From Bicyclus anynana (Eukaryota; Arthropoda; Insecta; Lepidoptera; Nymphalidae), in NCBI RefSeq assembly GCF_947172395.1, contig NC_069092.1:9035418-9099417 (forward strand): DNA of 64,000 nt, given 5' to 3'. A program made the position numbers and the translations under genes. The notes under the pieces are model-generated. The model saw nothing but the letters and a program-made list of their open reading frames with translations. It ran no database searches and had not been told where the DNA came from. Positions 53,221 through 61,840 of the stretch are shown one piece after another (position 1 is the first letter of the stretch; every line of letters begins with the position of its first letter).

Positions 53221-53357
53221 GGTTTCCACCATGCCGGATGTGGCGGCGCTCGACCAATAGGAAACGATCACATGACTCTCGTCCAATATGGCAGGCGACC
53301 GCTTTACAGGGTGGGGGCACCCTGCTCCCACACTCTAGTCTGCTAGTTTAGCAGTTC
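53221..53357 (+). promoter_or_regulatory. Candidate RNA polymerase II promoter
   Basis: GC-rich for this window. CCAAT boxes lie at 53254-53258 and 53283-53287, about 104 and 75 bp upstream of an initiator-like TTCAGTT whose A is 53358. AGTCT at +28 to +32 matches four of five positions of the downstream promoter element (RGWYV). No TATA box is seen. The combination is typical of TATA-less insect promoters but is inferred from motifs only. Confidence 0.4.
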
Positions 53358-53392
53358 AGTTGTAATCACGTTCTCCAAATGAATAGTCTTCC

Positions 53393-53404
53393 ATTTGTTA
53401 AATA
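53393..53404. repeat. RTE target-site duplication, left copy
   Basis: ATTTGTTAAATA is identical to 55452-55463 and immediately precedes the (AAT)n end of the retrotransposon. Confidence 0.85.
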
Positions 53405-55451
53405 ATAATAATAATAATAATAATAATAGCCTTTATTCCAATAACCAAATTACAAATTACAAATACATAATAATACAAATTACAATACAAATTACAATAC
53501 AAATTACAATACAAATGATACAAATATGTCAATATGCAATAAACAAATGTCAATATAAAATCAAATTATTATTAACGTCAATTATATTTTATTCTATTTT
53601 CTTTGTCTATATTATATTATGATGTCAATTTAATAATTTACGATTATAAGTATGTCAGTGTTTTTATGTTGTTATTGGAGCACCCAGTTTTGGGTATAGG
53701 CCTCCTCCATCCTTTTCCATTCAATTTTATCTCTCGCAAGTCTAGTCCAATTTATACCCGCCGTGTCAGTGAGGTCGTCGCGCCAGCGGCGCCGCGGTCT
53801 GCCTCTCGGTCGGCACTTATCGCGTGGGTACCAGTGAAGCAGCTTTTCCGTCCATCGTCCATCCGTAACTCTTGCGATATGGCCTGCCCAACGCCATTTA
53901 AGGAGACATGCTAGTTTTGCCGCGTCAATTATTTTTGTCTTACGTCGAATACATTTGTTTTTAATTTTATCTTTCAGCTTTAGGCCTAGCATGCTCCTTT
54001 CCATTGTTCTTTGGGTTACTTGTATTTTATTGATTATTTCCCTAGTGATCGGCCAGGTTTGACAGCCATAGAGTAACGTAGGTGTCACTACCGAATCCAT
54101 TACTTTCTTTTTAAGTTTTATGTCCATTTTTGATTTAAAAATATGTTTCATGGACCAATAAGAAGACCAAGCTTTTTTGATTCTCCTTTGTATTTCTTCA
54201 ACATAATGTCCTTTGAACGTCATGTTTTGCCCTAAATAAACATATTCATCTACGTATTTTATGTTGATACCTTTTATTAGGATAGTTTTTTGGTCTCCAT
54301 TTGTCATTACGCATGTTTTTGCAGGGTTCATTTCCAAACCACACTCACTACTAAATAGGTTTAAGGTTTCTAACATATATATCAGATTCTCGTGGTATTC
54401 TGCTAAAATAACAATATCGTCAGCGAATCGAAGATGGTTCAAAAATTCTCCATTAATGTTTATCCCCATGCCAGGCCAATTTAGTTTTCGAAATATATGT
54501 TCTAATAGAGCAGTGAAGAGGTTCGGAGAGATTGGGTCTCCTTGTTTTACTCCTCGTTCCACATTGAATGCTCTACCTTTCTTTTCTAGTTTTACTATGG
54601 CTTTACTTGATAAATATATTGTTCTTATAATATTTATATATTTCGTACCAATGTGTTGTTCTATAAGTGCTAGCCATAGCGCCTCATAAAAGATAGAGTC
54701 AAAAGCCTTTGTGTAGTCTATAAATGCTATGTAGAGCGTTTTGCCATATTCAACATATTTCTCTATGATTTGATTTAGTGTGAAAATGTGATCCAATGTT
54801 GAGTAGTTGCTACGGAAGCCGGCTTGTTCTCTGGGTTGTTGCATGTCAAAATCTCTTTTTAATCTATTCAAAATTACTTTTGTGAATAATTTATAAGTTG
54901 TCTGTAGTAAGCTAATAGGCCGGTAATTATTTATATCTTGTGGATTACCCTTTTTATATAGTAGAGTTATAATAGCGGTTTCCCATTCACTCGGTATTTT
55001 TTCTTGGATAACAATGTTATTAAATATTTCAGTTAAAATGGGAGTTAATGGCTCTATGATTATTTTTATAGTATCGTTCGTTATATTATCATGACCTGGG
55101 CTCTTCATTGGCTTCAATGAGTTGATAGCATGCCTTATTTCACTTTCTAGAAAGACTGGAATTTCTTCCACACTTGTATCTTGAATCATCGAGTCCATTT
55201 TAGTTGGCTGGGACATGCTGTACAAGTTTTGAAAGAAATTGGTAGCTACTTCTAAAATAGTATTTCTATTTGTAGAGGCTGTACCGGTTGTGCTTTTTAG
55301 CGTTGGTATCCATTCCTTAGTAGTATTAAGGCGTCTATGACCTCTTTTGACTGATCTCCGTTTTTCTATTTCTTCTTCAAGTACCTTTATTTTATATCTT
55401 TCTTTGTTAATTTTTAGACACTTTCTTATCTTCTTGTAGAGGTATTTTTTT
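53405..55451 (-). mobile_element. RTE-clade non-LTR retrotransposon, 5' truncated
   Basis: Read on the minus strand, the 3' end is GGAATAAAGGCT followed by (ATT)n at 53405-53429, a microsatellite tail typical of RTE elements, with AATAAA immediately before it. A 3' UTR of about 240 bp contains a repeated ATTACAATACAA motif (on the plus strand, 53460-53520). The reverse transcriptase frame is uninterrupted up to the truncation point at 55451. Identical 12-bp flanks and the intact frame argue for a young insertion. The apurinic-like endonuclease domain and 5' UTR are missing, so it cannot be autonomous. Confidence 0.9.
53672..55451 (-). CDS. RTE reverse transcriptase (N-terminally truncated)
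   Basis: About 590 codons are open from 55451 to the stop at 53672. The frame enters as KKYLYKKIRKCLKINKERYK, then TTKEWIPTLKST..., the linker before the RT domain. A non-ATG codon (TTG) at 55225 gives a 517-residue sub-frame. In that numbering: NNYRPISLLQT (99-109), EQAGFRS (133-139), FIDYTKAFDS with the first catalytic Asp (168-177), GVKQGDPISP (225-234), RFADD with the catalytic Asp pair (266-270, F for the usual Y), and LEMNPAKTCVM further on. The C-terminal tail RWAGHIARVTDGRW ... RPRGRPRRRWRDDL is typical of the RTE clade. No frameshift or stop breaks it. The enzyme would copy element RNA at a nicked target. The missing endonuclease domain makes this copy non-autonomous. It runs antisense to the candidate host exon around it. 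Confidence 0.9.
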
Positions 55452-55463
55452 ATTTGTTAAATA
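55452..55463. repeat. RTE target-site duplication, right copy
   Basis: Second ATTTGTTAAATA, at the truncated 5' end of the element. The neighbouring GTTAAATAGTGAT also occurs twice in tandem at 55456-55482, probably pre-existing sequence. Confidence 0.85.
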
Positions 55464-56009
55464 GTGATAGTTAAATAGTGATTCGGAAGTTGAGTGGGTG
55501 AGTTATCTGTATAGTCCAACCATTGCACTTTTAGTTACTTGGCTGGGAGGCGACACGAGCGGAGAAGGTGAGTAAAGGTTAACTGTAAAAGGATCCTTTA
55601 ACCCTGCTAGTGTTACTTTGTGTATCTGCCATCCTTGACACGTAAAGCTTAGAACCTGCTCTTAGACTACGGCTTCTCCGTTATCATCATGAAATTTAGT
55701 CAATCCCCGTTATCAGAAGTGGTATAATACGAGTATTCGGCCGGTCGATGCCGGGCTGATATTATATATGTATACATATTATGTAGGTGTTATTATGTAA
55801 TTGCGTCAATGATGCACCTATATAATTAAATTGTATACCTATAGACTGTAAGTTACAAAATAAGCTGTTTAATAATAGTGATTTTCACACCAACAGCTGT
55901 AATCGTGACATATTTTGGTCAACGAATAATACCCAGGAGACATTCCTGAAATAATATGTTTCCGTTATTTAATATATTCGTTAATTTAATCACTGCCGAG
56001 CTCAAACTC

Positions 56010-56160
56010 TATTATTCCCTCGTTATCAGTAGTACTTTGCGCGCACCCTTGAGATTGAAAAAGTTAATGGTGCGGAACCATTCGGAACGGTTAAAATAAA
56101 TCGATGTCATACCGTTTCCCTCGGAACCGGTATTTTACCGCAGATCCATTTTAATGTACA
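56010..56160 (+). repeat. Dispersed repeat, second copy at 25355-25490
   Basis: Shares GTTATCAGTAG, GAGATTGAAAAAGTTAATGG, CGGAACCATTCGG, AAATAAATCGATGTCATACC and CCGCAGATCCATTTT with 25355-25490. Confidence 0.55.
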
Positions 56161-56962
56161 GAGACACCGGACTTACCAGTAGATACGTTACTATTGTTTT
56201 TTTTTATTTTACTACGTATAGGAATTCGAGTGTGCATGTACACTATACTTGTATTTATTAACAAGTGAAAACGGAGAAGCTTTTTAATTCGACCCGTAGC
56301 TAGGTAGGTATGATTACGAATATTTGTTTAAAGTAGTATCTACCGATTGTCCAATTTTGATGGTCCATTTCTTTTTTGAAAAGGTACCTATATCTCAAAG
56401 TTAGTTAAGTCATAAGAATTCAGCGTTTGTTTTAAGTATATTTAGTTATTTTTTTTAACTACGAGTGGTTGTAAAATAGTTAATATTAACCGACATGCGA
56501 ATAAATAAATCTTTTCCCCAATCAAAGGTTTCTGAATTTATTCGTCGTCTGCAAGCTTCAGTTGATGGTAACAAAATTTATATTGATTAATGAACTTAAA
56601 ATGATCCCTTGCTTTGAAAATAAAATCAATCTTAGTAACTTGTGTAATTTGGCCATTAATTAAAATGTTTTCCCGAAGTTCTGCCCATAGTTTACCTTTC
56701 TTTGTTGTCTGATTACTTCGCCGACACCTACGAGAAATTGTTTTCGAAATTAAATATTAATTAATTAAAATATTTATCTAAAGTACGAATAACTTCTTAG
56801 AACTTCTATAAGATCACCTCTATCAACAAAATTGGATACGTGGTTTTGCTCGATTAAGAAAAACATTGATAACATTTAGCAAACTATTATTAAAAAAATC
56901 ATAACATTGAATGTGTGAAACTTAAGGCAAGAGCGATGGAAGCTGTGTACAAGTATTTATAA

Positions 56963-57190
56963 TAATTTATTTATTTTGCTATTATCCGCGAAAAGCCGAC
57001 AAATCCATGCGACAACGTCACCCAGGTCCGACAAAATAATCTATACGTACGTTTCACCCCGAAACCGGAGCATCCTCAGGAGATGATGACTCTACAACGT
57101 TGTAGAGTCAACATCTATCGTCGCTGTGTGAGTACGCATGTCGCATGGGTTTGTCGGCTTTTCGTGGATAATAGCAGAATAAATAAATTA
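56963..57190. mobile_element. Miniature palindromic Penelope-like relic
   Basis: 56963-57100 matches the end of the PLE arm at 23363 onward (ATTTATTTATTTTGCTAT, GCGACAACGTCACCCAGGTC, CGTACGTTTCACCCC). 57101-57190 is the same end inverted, with about 48 bp deleted. The two arms meet at the perfect palindrome ACTCTACAACGTTGTAGAGT (centre 57100/57101). No coding sequence remains. Confidence 0.8.
57040..57083 (-). ncRNA. Hammerhead-ribozyme-like motif in PLE relic
   Basis: Minus strand keeps TCTC, CTGAGGA, stem-loop II and GAAAC-GTAC-GTA as at 24999-25042. The strand after the cleavage site reads TAGA rather than GAGA, which weakens the first stem I pair. The right arm of the relic lost this region by deletion. 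Confidence 0.55.
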
Positions 57191-57201
57191 ATATATATTC
57201 A

Positions 57202-57592
57202 CTAGCGGACGCCCGCTACTTCGTCCGCGTGGTATTTAGTTTTTCACAAATCCCTCGGGAACCATGGATCTTTCCGGAATGAAAAGTAGCCTATGTGTTA
57301 ATCCAGGCTCTAATATATTTTAATACCAAATTTGAGCTAATTCGAGGCGTGAAAGAGTAACAAACATTCATATCATCAAAATCATCAGTTTTCGCAAATC
57401 TCGGAAAACCATGGATTTTTTCGGAATAAAAAGTAGTCTATGTGTGGGATAAAAAGTAGTCAATTCAGAGTAAAATCTATTTCCATTCCAAATTTCAGAT
57501 AAATCACTTCAGTAGTAGCGGCGTTAAAGAGTAACAAACATCCAAACATACAAACATCCATACAAACTTTCACGTTTATAATATTAGTAGGA
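57202..57592 (-). mobile_element. Helitron-like element, complete, internally duplicated
   Basis: Minus strand: A|TC start at 57592 (TCCTACTAATATTATAAACG) and CTAG end at 57202, just beyond the PLE relic. The CCATGGAT.TTTCCGGAAT-type block is present twice and AAAAAGTAGTC is locally repeated. Same subfamily as 47561-47908. Confidence 0.8.
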
Positions 57593-57740
57593 TGATGAAC
57601 TTAACGTTAAAAGTAACGCCTGCTACCAGTTTTACTGGTGCAGTTAGGCTTGTTTCACTCGCCATTGTTCTGCATGTTTATTTCAGTGTTCGATAACAAA
57701 CGTATCAGGCAGGTGTTCAGAGGGTAGTTTTTCACTCGTA

Positions 57741-57750
57741 TTAAATACGA
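57741..57750. repeat. Jockey-like target-site duplication, left copy
   Basis: TTAAATACGA is identical to 58339-58348 and directly precedes the T-run (minus-strand poly(A)). Confidence 0.8.
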
Positions 57751-58338
57751 TTTTTTTTTTTTCTGTCTGAGTAGGTGCCGATAGCTCCCTGCGGAACCAC
57801 TACGGCGTCACCGGGGGGGTTGGGCGAGCGCAGAAGCATCGCCTGTTGTGACCCGAAGGCTGAAAGAAAGATAGAGGACGGAACGACTCTCTAAGGGCGT
57901 CTCCTATGAGACTCGGACCTCGGCTTAGGGGGCAATTCTGGAGGAGGTAACCGTGACCTGAGTGAATCAGTCCGGACGCCCCCAAGATCTTGAGTTAGAA
58001 AACCCACGTCCGGGTGACGTTAGATATCGGGGACCTCGTCTTCGCCGGCGAAGACGCTGTGTAGCTTGTAATTGTGTTACCTGGGAAGCATTGTCGGTTG
58101 TTATGTCATCGTCTGGATCGTAAAGGACGTTCTTGGGATGCCTCTGCTTGCAGTTAGCGTTTAGGTTGGGAGTGTAATTGCAGGCCTCAACCACTATTTG
58201 GTTGGGATGGATGGCAGCTCTGTCAAAATAGTTTTGAGAGAGCTGTTTCATGTACTTAGCTATTGTCGGTAATTCTAGATCTCTATGGAGGTCATTATTG
58301 CGTAAAAACCACGGCGCGCCCGTGATTTGACGCAGAAG
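57751..58338 (-). mobile_element. Jockey-like non-LTR retrotransposon, 5' truncated
   Basis: Minus strand: coding fragment, 3' UTR of about 200 bp that is strikingly GC-rich (GTAGTGGTTCCGCAGGGAGC), then a poly(A) of about 12 at 57751-57762. The 10-bp duplication TTAAATACGA flanks it on both sides. Only the last 588 bp of the element inserted. Confidence 0.85.
57967..58338 (-). CDS. Jockey-like ORF2 protein, C-terminal fragment
   Basis: The frame is open from the truncation point 58338 to the stop at 57967 (123 codons). It begins LLRQITGAPWFLRNNDLHRD, then LELPTIAKYMKQLSQNYFDR and AAIHPNQIVVEACNYTPN. The pattern (R.ITGAPW..RN.D.HRDL.....I......FDRA..HPN) lies at the C-terminus of jockey-clade ORF2 proteins, after the RT domain. 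The Arg-rich LRRRRRGPR lies near the end. There is no RT or endonuclease motif in the fragment, so it is inert. Clade assignment rests on this motif alone. Confidence 0.75.
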   Translation of the reverse strand, partial: LLRQITGAPWFLRNNDLHRDLELPTIAKYMKQLSQNYFDRAAIHPNQIVVEACNYTPNLNANCKQRHPKNVLYDPDDDITTDNASQVTQLQATQRLRRRRRGPRYLTSPGRGFSNSRSWGRPD

Positions 58339-58348
58339 TTAAATACGA
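58339..58348. repeat. Jockey-like target-site duplication, right copy
   Basis: Second TTAAATACGA, next to the truncated 5' end. Confidence 0.8.
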
Positions 58349-58611
58349 ATAGCCGCAGTTTACATACAGTAGACGTGTGTGATGGATCGTTAGAGTTCAT
58401 TCGGTTTGCTTGACAAGTCCAGTGATCATTCGTTTAAAACTACGTTGTACGTTATTTTGCAGTATTAACCACATGTGAAGGTTTCTATATTCAACGTATA
58501 TACCACTTTTTATTTGTTCAGACGTATACTATAAAAACGTGCAAGACAATGTGAACATATCTTTATGTCATTAAAAACAATAAAATTACACACGTGGAGT
58601 TGCATGTCATT

Positions 58612-58787
58612 CATCATCATTATAAAAAACCCATATTCGGGTCACTGCTGAGCACGAGTCTCCTCTTAGAATGAGAGGGGTTAGGCTCCACACACGTTGA
58701 AAATTAAGAAAATTTTCAGGTAAGTATGCAGGTTTAGTCACAATTTTTTTTCTTCACCGGAATCGGAAAGCAGAGGTCATATCTAAA
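58612..58787 (-). mobile_element. SINE-B, heavily deleted
   Basis: Minus strand: the CATTCATCATCATTATAA tail, CATATTCGGGTCACTGCTGA, CTCTTAGAATGAGAGG, then fragments of the GTATGCAGGTTT block and the GGAATCGGA..GCAGAGGTCA head. Confidence 0.7.
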
Positions 58788-59039
58788 GTAAATAAGTAAT
58801 CTAAAGTAAAGTACAAGTATATAATGTTAATATTGTAGAAATAATATACATAAATTACTTAAATAATTAAATCAATAACGAACATATTTTAAAGCGAACA
58901 CTTCGATAATAATTATCGTGGACTAAAAGATATTGAGCTCAAGCCAAAGCTCAAGTAGCTACCAAGAGGCAAGCGAGTGCTTTTATCATACTGAGTGTAC
59001 TTTTATTTAGTTCTTGTGATTCTCACATGAAAGCATTAC

Positions 59040-59160
59040 TACATAGTATTTGTGTAACTGCAATGCAGCATAGAAGGAAGATGAAAGAAAAAATCTAGCA
59101 ATACGGGGCTTACTGTTTTTCATTACAGTAATGGAGCAACTTTTCTATTACCTAGCCAGT
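59040..59160 (+). repeat. Dispersed repeat (CATTAC..TAATGGAG family)
   Basis: TTTTTCATTACAGTAATGGA, then GCAACTTTTCTATTA, matches 34205-34350 and 60300-60460. An upstream AACTGCAATGC block also occurs at 29266. Confidence 0.45.
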
Positions 59161-59350
59161 GTGGGAAAATTTTAAACTGCAGATTTTCAAAGCGACGTTT
59201 TTAAAATATTCCATGTGCACGGAAAAGCTAGATACATGATTTTAAAATAATGGAGACATTATATCCTCACAAAACTCGTCTGCAAATGCGTCTGCAAAAT
59301 ATATAAATAAAATATTTTTTTTACAATTTTTTTTTATTTATATTTATTTT

Positions 59351-59677
59351 TGACGGCCTCTGCGGCGCAGTGGTATGCGCGGTGGATTTAATGAAGGAAG
59401 GTCCTGGGTTCGATCCCCAGCTGGGCCAATTGAGGTTTTCTTAATTGGTCCAGGTCTAGCTGCTGCGGGAGGCTTCGGTCGTGGCTAGTTACCACCCTAC
59501 CGACAAAGACGTACCGCCAAGCGATTTGGCGTTCCGATACGATGTCGTGTATAAACCGAAAGGAGTGTGGATTTTAATCCTCCTCCTAAAAAGTTAGCCC
59601 ACTTCCATCTTAGATTACATCATCACTTACTATCAGGTGAGATTGTAATCAAGAACAAGTACAAGTAAATAAAAATA
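59351..59677 (+). mobile_element. SINE-A, near full length
   Basis: GACGGCCTCTGCGGCGCAGT head, box B GGTTCGATCCCCAG, and the full body. The 3' end is diverged (GATTGTAATCAAGAACAAGT) and an A-rich tail adjoins a SINE-B fragment. Confidence 0.88.
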
Positions 59678-59745
59678 ACCCCTCTTATTTGTGAGAGGAG
59701 ACTTATGCTCAACGGTGAGCGTAACATGGGGGCTAATGAATGATA
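59678..59745 (+). repeat. SINE-B 3' fragment
   Basis: AACCCCTCTTATTTGTGAGA, GGAGACTTATGCTCAACGGT and GAGCGTAACATGGGGGCTAA correspond to the last 60 bp of SINE-B. Confidence 0.6.
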
Positions 59746-60176
59746 AATCTTTCATGTTCCTAGCATAGCTTTTGAAGGCAAAGGCTACCAACAGACAACA
59801 GTAATTAATACATAGTACACAGTAACTATGTATTAACTACTGTGATAGCCCTGTGGATATGACCTCTGCCTCCGATTCCGGAGGGCATAGGTTCGAATCC
59901 GGTCCAGGGCACGCACCTCCAACTTTTCAGTTGTGTGCATTAAATATCACGTATCTCAAACGATGAACGAAAAACATCGTGAGGAAACCTGCATACCTGA
60001 GAATTTTCTTAATTCTTTACGTGTGTGAAGTCTGCAAATCCACATTGGGTCAGCTTGGTAAACTATATATAGGTCTAACCCGTCTTGTGGTGAGCGTAAC
60101 ATAAATCTTTCATGATCATTTGAAAGCAAAAGTTACCAACAGACAACAGTATTTAATACATAGTACACTGTAACAA
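59712..60176. repeat. Direct duplication flanking a SINE-B
   Basis: 59714-59829 and 60091-60176 share GTGAGCGTAACAT, ATAAATCTTTCATG, TACCAACAGACAACAGTA and TTAATACATAGTACAC.GTAA. The repeat is much longer than a target-site duplication, so this is a small segmental duplication around or before insertion of SINE-B 59836-60083. In the first copy, TAATACATAGT and ACTATGTATTA form a hairpin at 59809-59840. Confidence 0.65.
59836..60083 (+). mobile_element. SINE-B, 3' end truncated
   Basis: Head CTGTGATAGCCCTGTGGATA, box B GGTTCGAATCCGG and body to CATTGGGTCAGCTTGG and GGTCTAACCCGTCTT. The final block is lost. Confidence 0.8.
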
Positions 60177-60299
60177 AGGGTTAGTTTATGTTTGCATTTC
60201 CTCTTCCGTAAATAGTAGAGAATATAAAATACCTCGGAACTACAAAACGTAATTATCAATATTGATTTGTGTTAACAAAGGCCGGTATTTTAGCACAGT

Positions 60300-60460
60300 G
60301 TTACAAAAAAATATGCAAATGAAAGTGTGCTTTGAAATATGCATTTCTGTATTTACAGTGCATCAGCTAAACTAAAACAAAAAACACAGCACCGCGAGAG
60401 CCCACTAGTTTTCATTAACCTAATGGAGTCATTTTTCTGTTATGTTTTTATGAATGATCT
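60300..60460 (+). repeat. Dispersed repeat, copy of 34205-34350
   Basis: GCTTTGAAATATGCATTTCT, AGTGCATCAGCTAA and TTTTCATTAACCTAATGGAG align with 34205-34350 in the same orientation. Confidence 0.5.
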
Positions 60461-60559
60461 TTTCATAAGTTCGTTTGAATTATTTTTTTATTCAAGTTAA
60501 AGAAAACAGTTTACTACCTTTGTTACTAGTCTCGTTGCTCAAATGAAGGTTTTTTTTTC

Positions 60560-60835
60560 ATCATATAGATATGTTACGTCCCTACAAAATCACCGCAAAA
60601 AGTGAGCGTACTCACCTGTACCACTCAGAAATGACAGAATAGTGTTCAGAGTTATTTTCTGATATAGTAACAGCCTTCTAAGCATTATATATGTTGGGTC
60701 ATTTCACATGTAATTTTTGTTCAAGGGCTTGTAGTCTATAAGCGACTAAATGAAACTAAGACAATTATGCATATTAATTGTCCGCCTCAGTTTTCTCTAG
60801 TATAAAATATCGTTGGCCCCAGATGTGAGACACTA
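60560..60835. repeat. Dispersed repeat (CACCGCAAAAA family), largest copy
   Basis: ATATAGATATGTTACGTCCC, then TACAAAATCACCGCAAAAAG, at the left. At the right, TATAAAATATCGTTGGCCCC and AGATGTG, which appears in opposite orientation at 4780-4805. Opposed ends suggest a ~270-bp fold-back element. Confidence 0.5.
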
Positions 60836-60974
60836 AATAGGCTAATGACGATCTAGTTTTCCTATTATCAGTTAAATATTTATCTCAAAAAACAAAGGCT
60901 TTAGAAATGTTACGCTGAGCAAACATTCCTGCAAAACAACAAAGTAAAGGGTAGATGGTAGGGATAAACACAAA

Positions 60975-61115
60975 GGGAACAATGCAGTATTCGTCGCGTT
61001 TCAGAGCTATAATCGGTGTGATAACAGGTATCCCATTCAGTTAATTTCTTATACTCTTAAATCACTGCTTTGTTTGTTAGGTTTTGTTTTATACTGGTAA
61101 AATATTTGCAAACCT
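60975..61115. repeat. Dispersed repeat, copy of 18620-18790
   Basis: GGGAACAATGCAGTATTCGT, GTGATAACAGGTATCCCATT and CTCTTAAATCACTGCTTTGT match 18620-18740. Confidence 0.5.
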
Positions 61116-61336
61116 TACAATTTTTTTGGTATTTTTATAATACTTACCCCAAATATACTTATAATCCCATATCTAGTTTAATTACAATATCCTCCTATTA
61201 AGATTAAAATTGCTCTATAAAGAAAAACAATCATGGTATGGTAATGTTATTTCAAAAAGTACTTTGTTGTTTAATAATTGGACACCTTTTTACTCACCCA
61301 CTTACATTTAAAACTTATGCCTTTCTTACTTTTAAC

Positions 61337-61530
61337 TGCCTCCTTAGTCCAGTGGTTAGCATAGTGTTTTCTCATCACGAGGTTCTGGGTTCGAGTCCTA
61401 GGCCGGGCAATTAACTATTAAGCTTTATTAAAGGTTAAAAAATTGTCACCCTAAAATCGCCAACCAATATTAGAGCAGCGTGGTCTAAGCTTCACATCCC
61501 CTCTCCTATGAGAAGGGAAGCCTGACTCCA
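61337..61530 (+). mobile_element. SINE-C, left part (interrupted)
   Basis: tRNA-like head CCTCCTTAGTCCAGTGGTTA with box B GGTTCGAGTCCTAGG, and body to CTCTCCTATGAGAAGGGAAG. A SINE-B then intervenes. The last ~30 bp (TTAGTGAGCCGTTAAATAGG, then CTGAAAAG) resumes at 61810. Confidence 0.75.
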
Positions 61531-61806
61531 TCATCATTATCAACCCATATACGGCTTACTGCTGAGCTCAAGTCTCCTCTCAGAATGAGAGTCCACCTCG
61601 CTGGCCCAATGCGGATTGGCAGACTTCACACATGCAGAGAATTAAGGAAATTCTCTGGTTTGCAGGTTTCCTCACGATGTTTTTCCTTCACCGTTTGAAA
61701 CACGTGATATTTAATTTCATAAATGCACACAACTGAAAAGTTGAAGGTGCATGCCCCGGACCGGATTCGAACCCACTGAGGTCATATCCACTAGGCTATC
61801 ACGGCT
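61531..61806 (-). mobile_element. SINE-B nested in SINE-C
   Basis: Minus-strand copy with the CATCATCATTATCAACCCAT tail at the left and GATAGCC head at the right. The right end reads ACGGCTCC and the left flank GACTCC, giving at most a short target duplication. Confidence 0.85.
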
Positions 61807-61840
61807 CCTTAGTGAGCCGTTAAATAGGCTGAAAAGAAAT
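61807..61840 (+). mobile_element. SINE-C, right part
   Basis: TTAGTGAGCCGTTAAATAGG, then CTGAAAAGAAAT, corresponds to the 3' terminus of SINE-C at 53018-53045. Confidence 0.65.

Larger units (their letters stand above)
53358..55567 (+). other. Candidate host first exon split by RTE insertion
   Basis: From the putative initiator at 53358, about 47 bp leads to the target duplication (53393-53404). After the RTE element and the second duplication copy, 55464-55567 continues with non-repetitive sequence ending GGAGAAG|GTGAGTAAAG. This is a very good 5' splice site with the GT at 55568-55569. Joined across the insertion, the exon would be about 150 nt of 5' UTR with a short upstream frame (ATG at 53379) and no long frame. 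No downstream coding exon was found in the window. An intact first exon elsewhere, or no gene at all, are alternatives. Confidence 0.35.

Noticed and set aside
54261..54689. 142-codon plus-strand frame
   Set aside because: Antisense shadow of the RTE reverse transcriptase.
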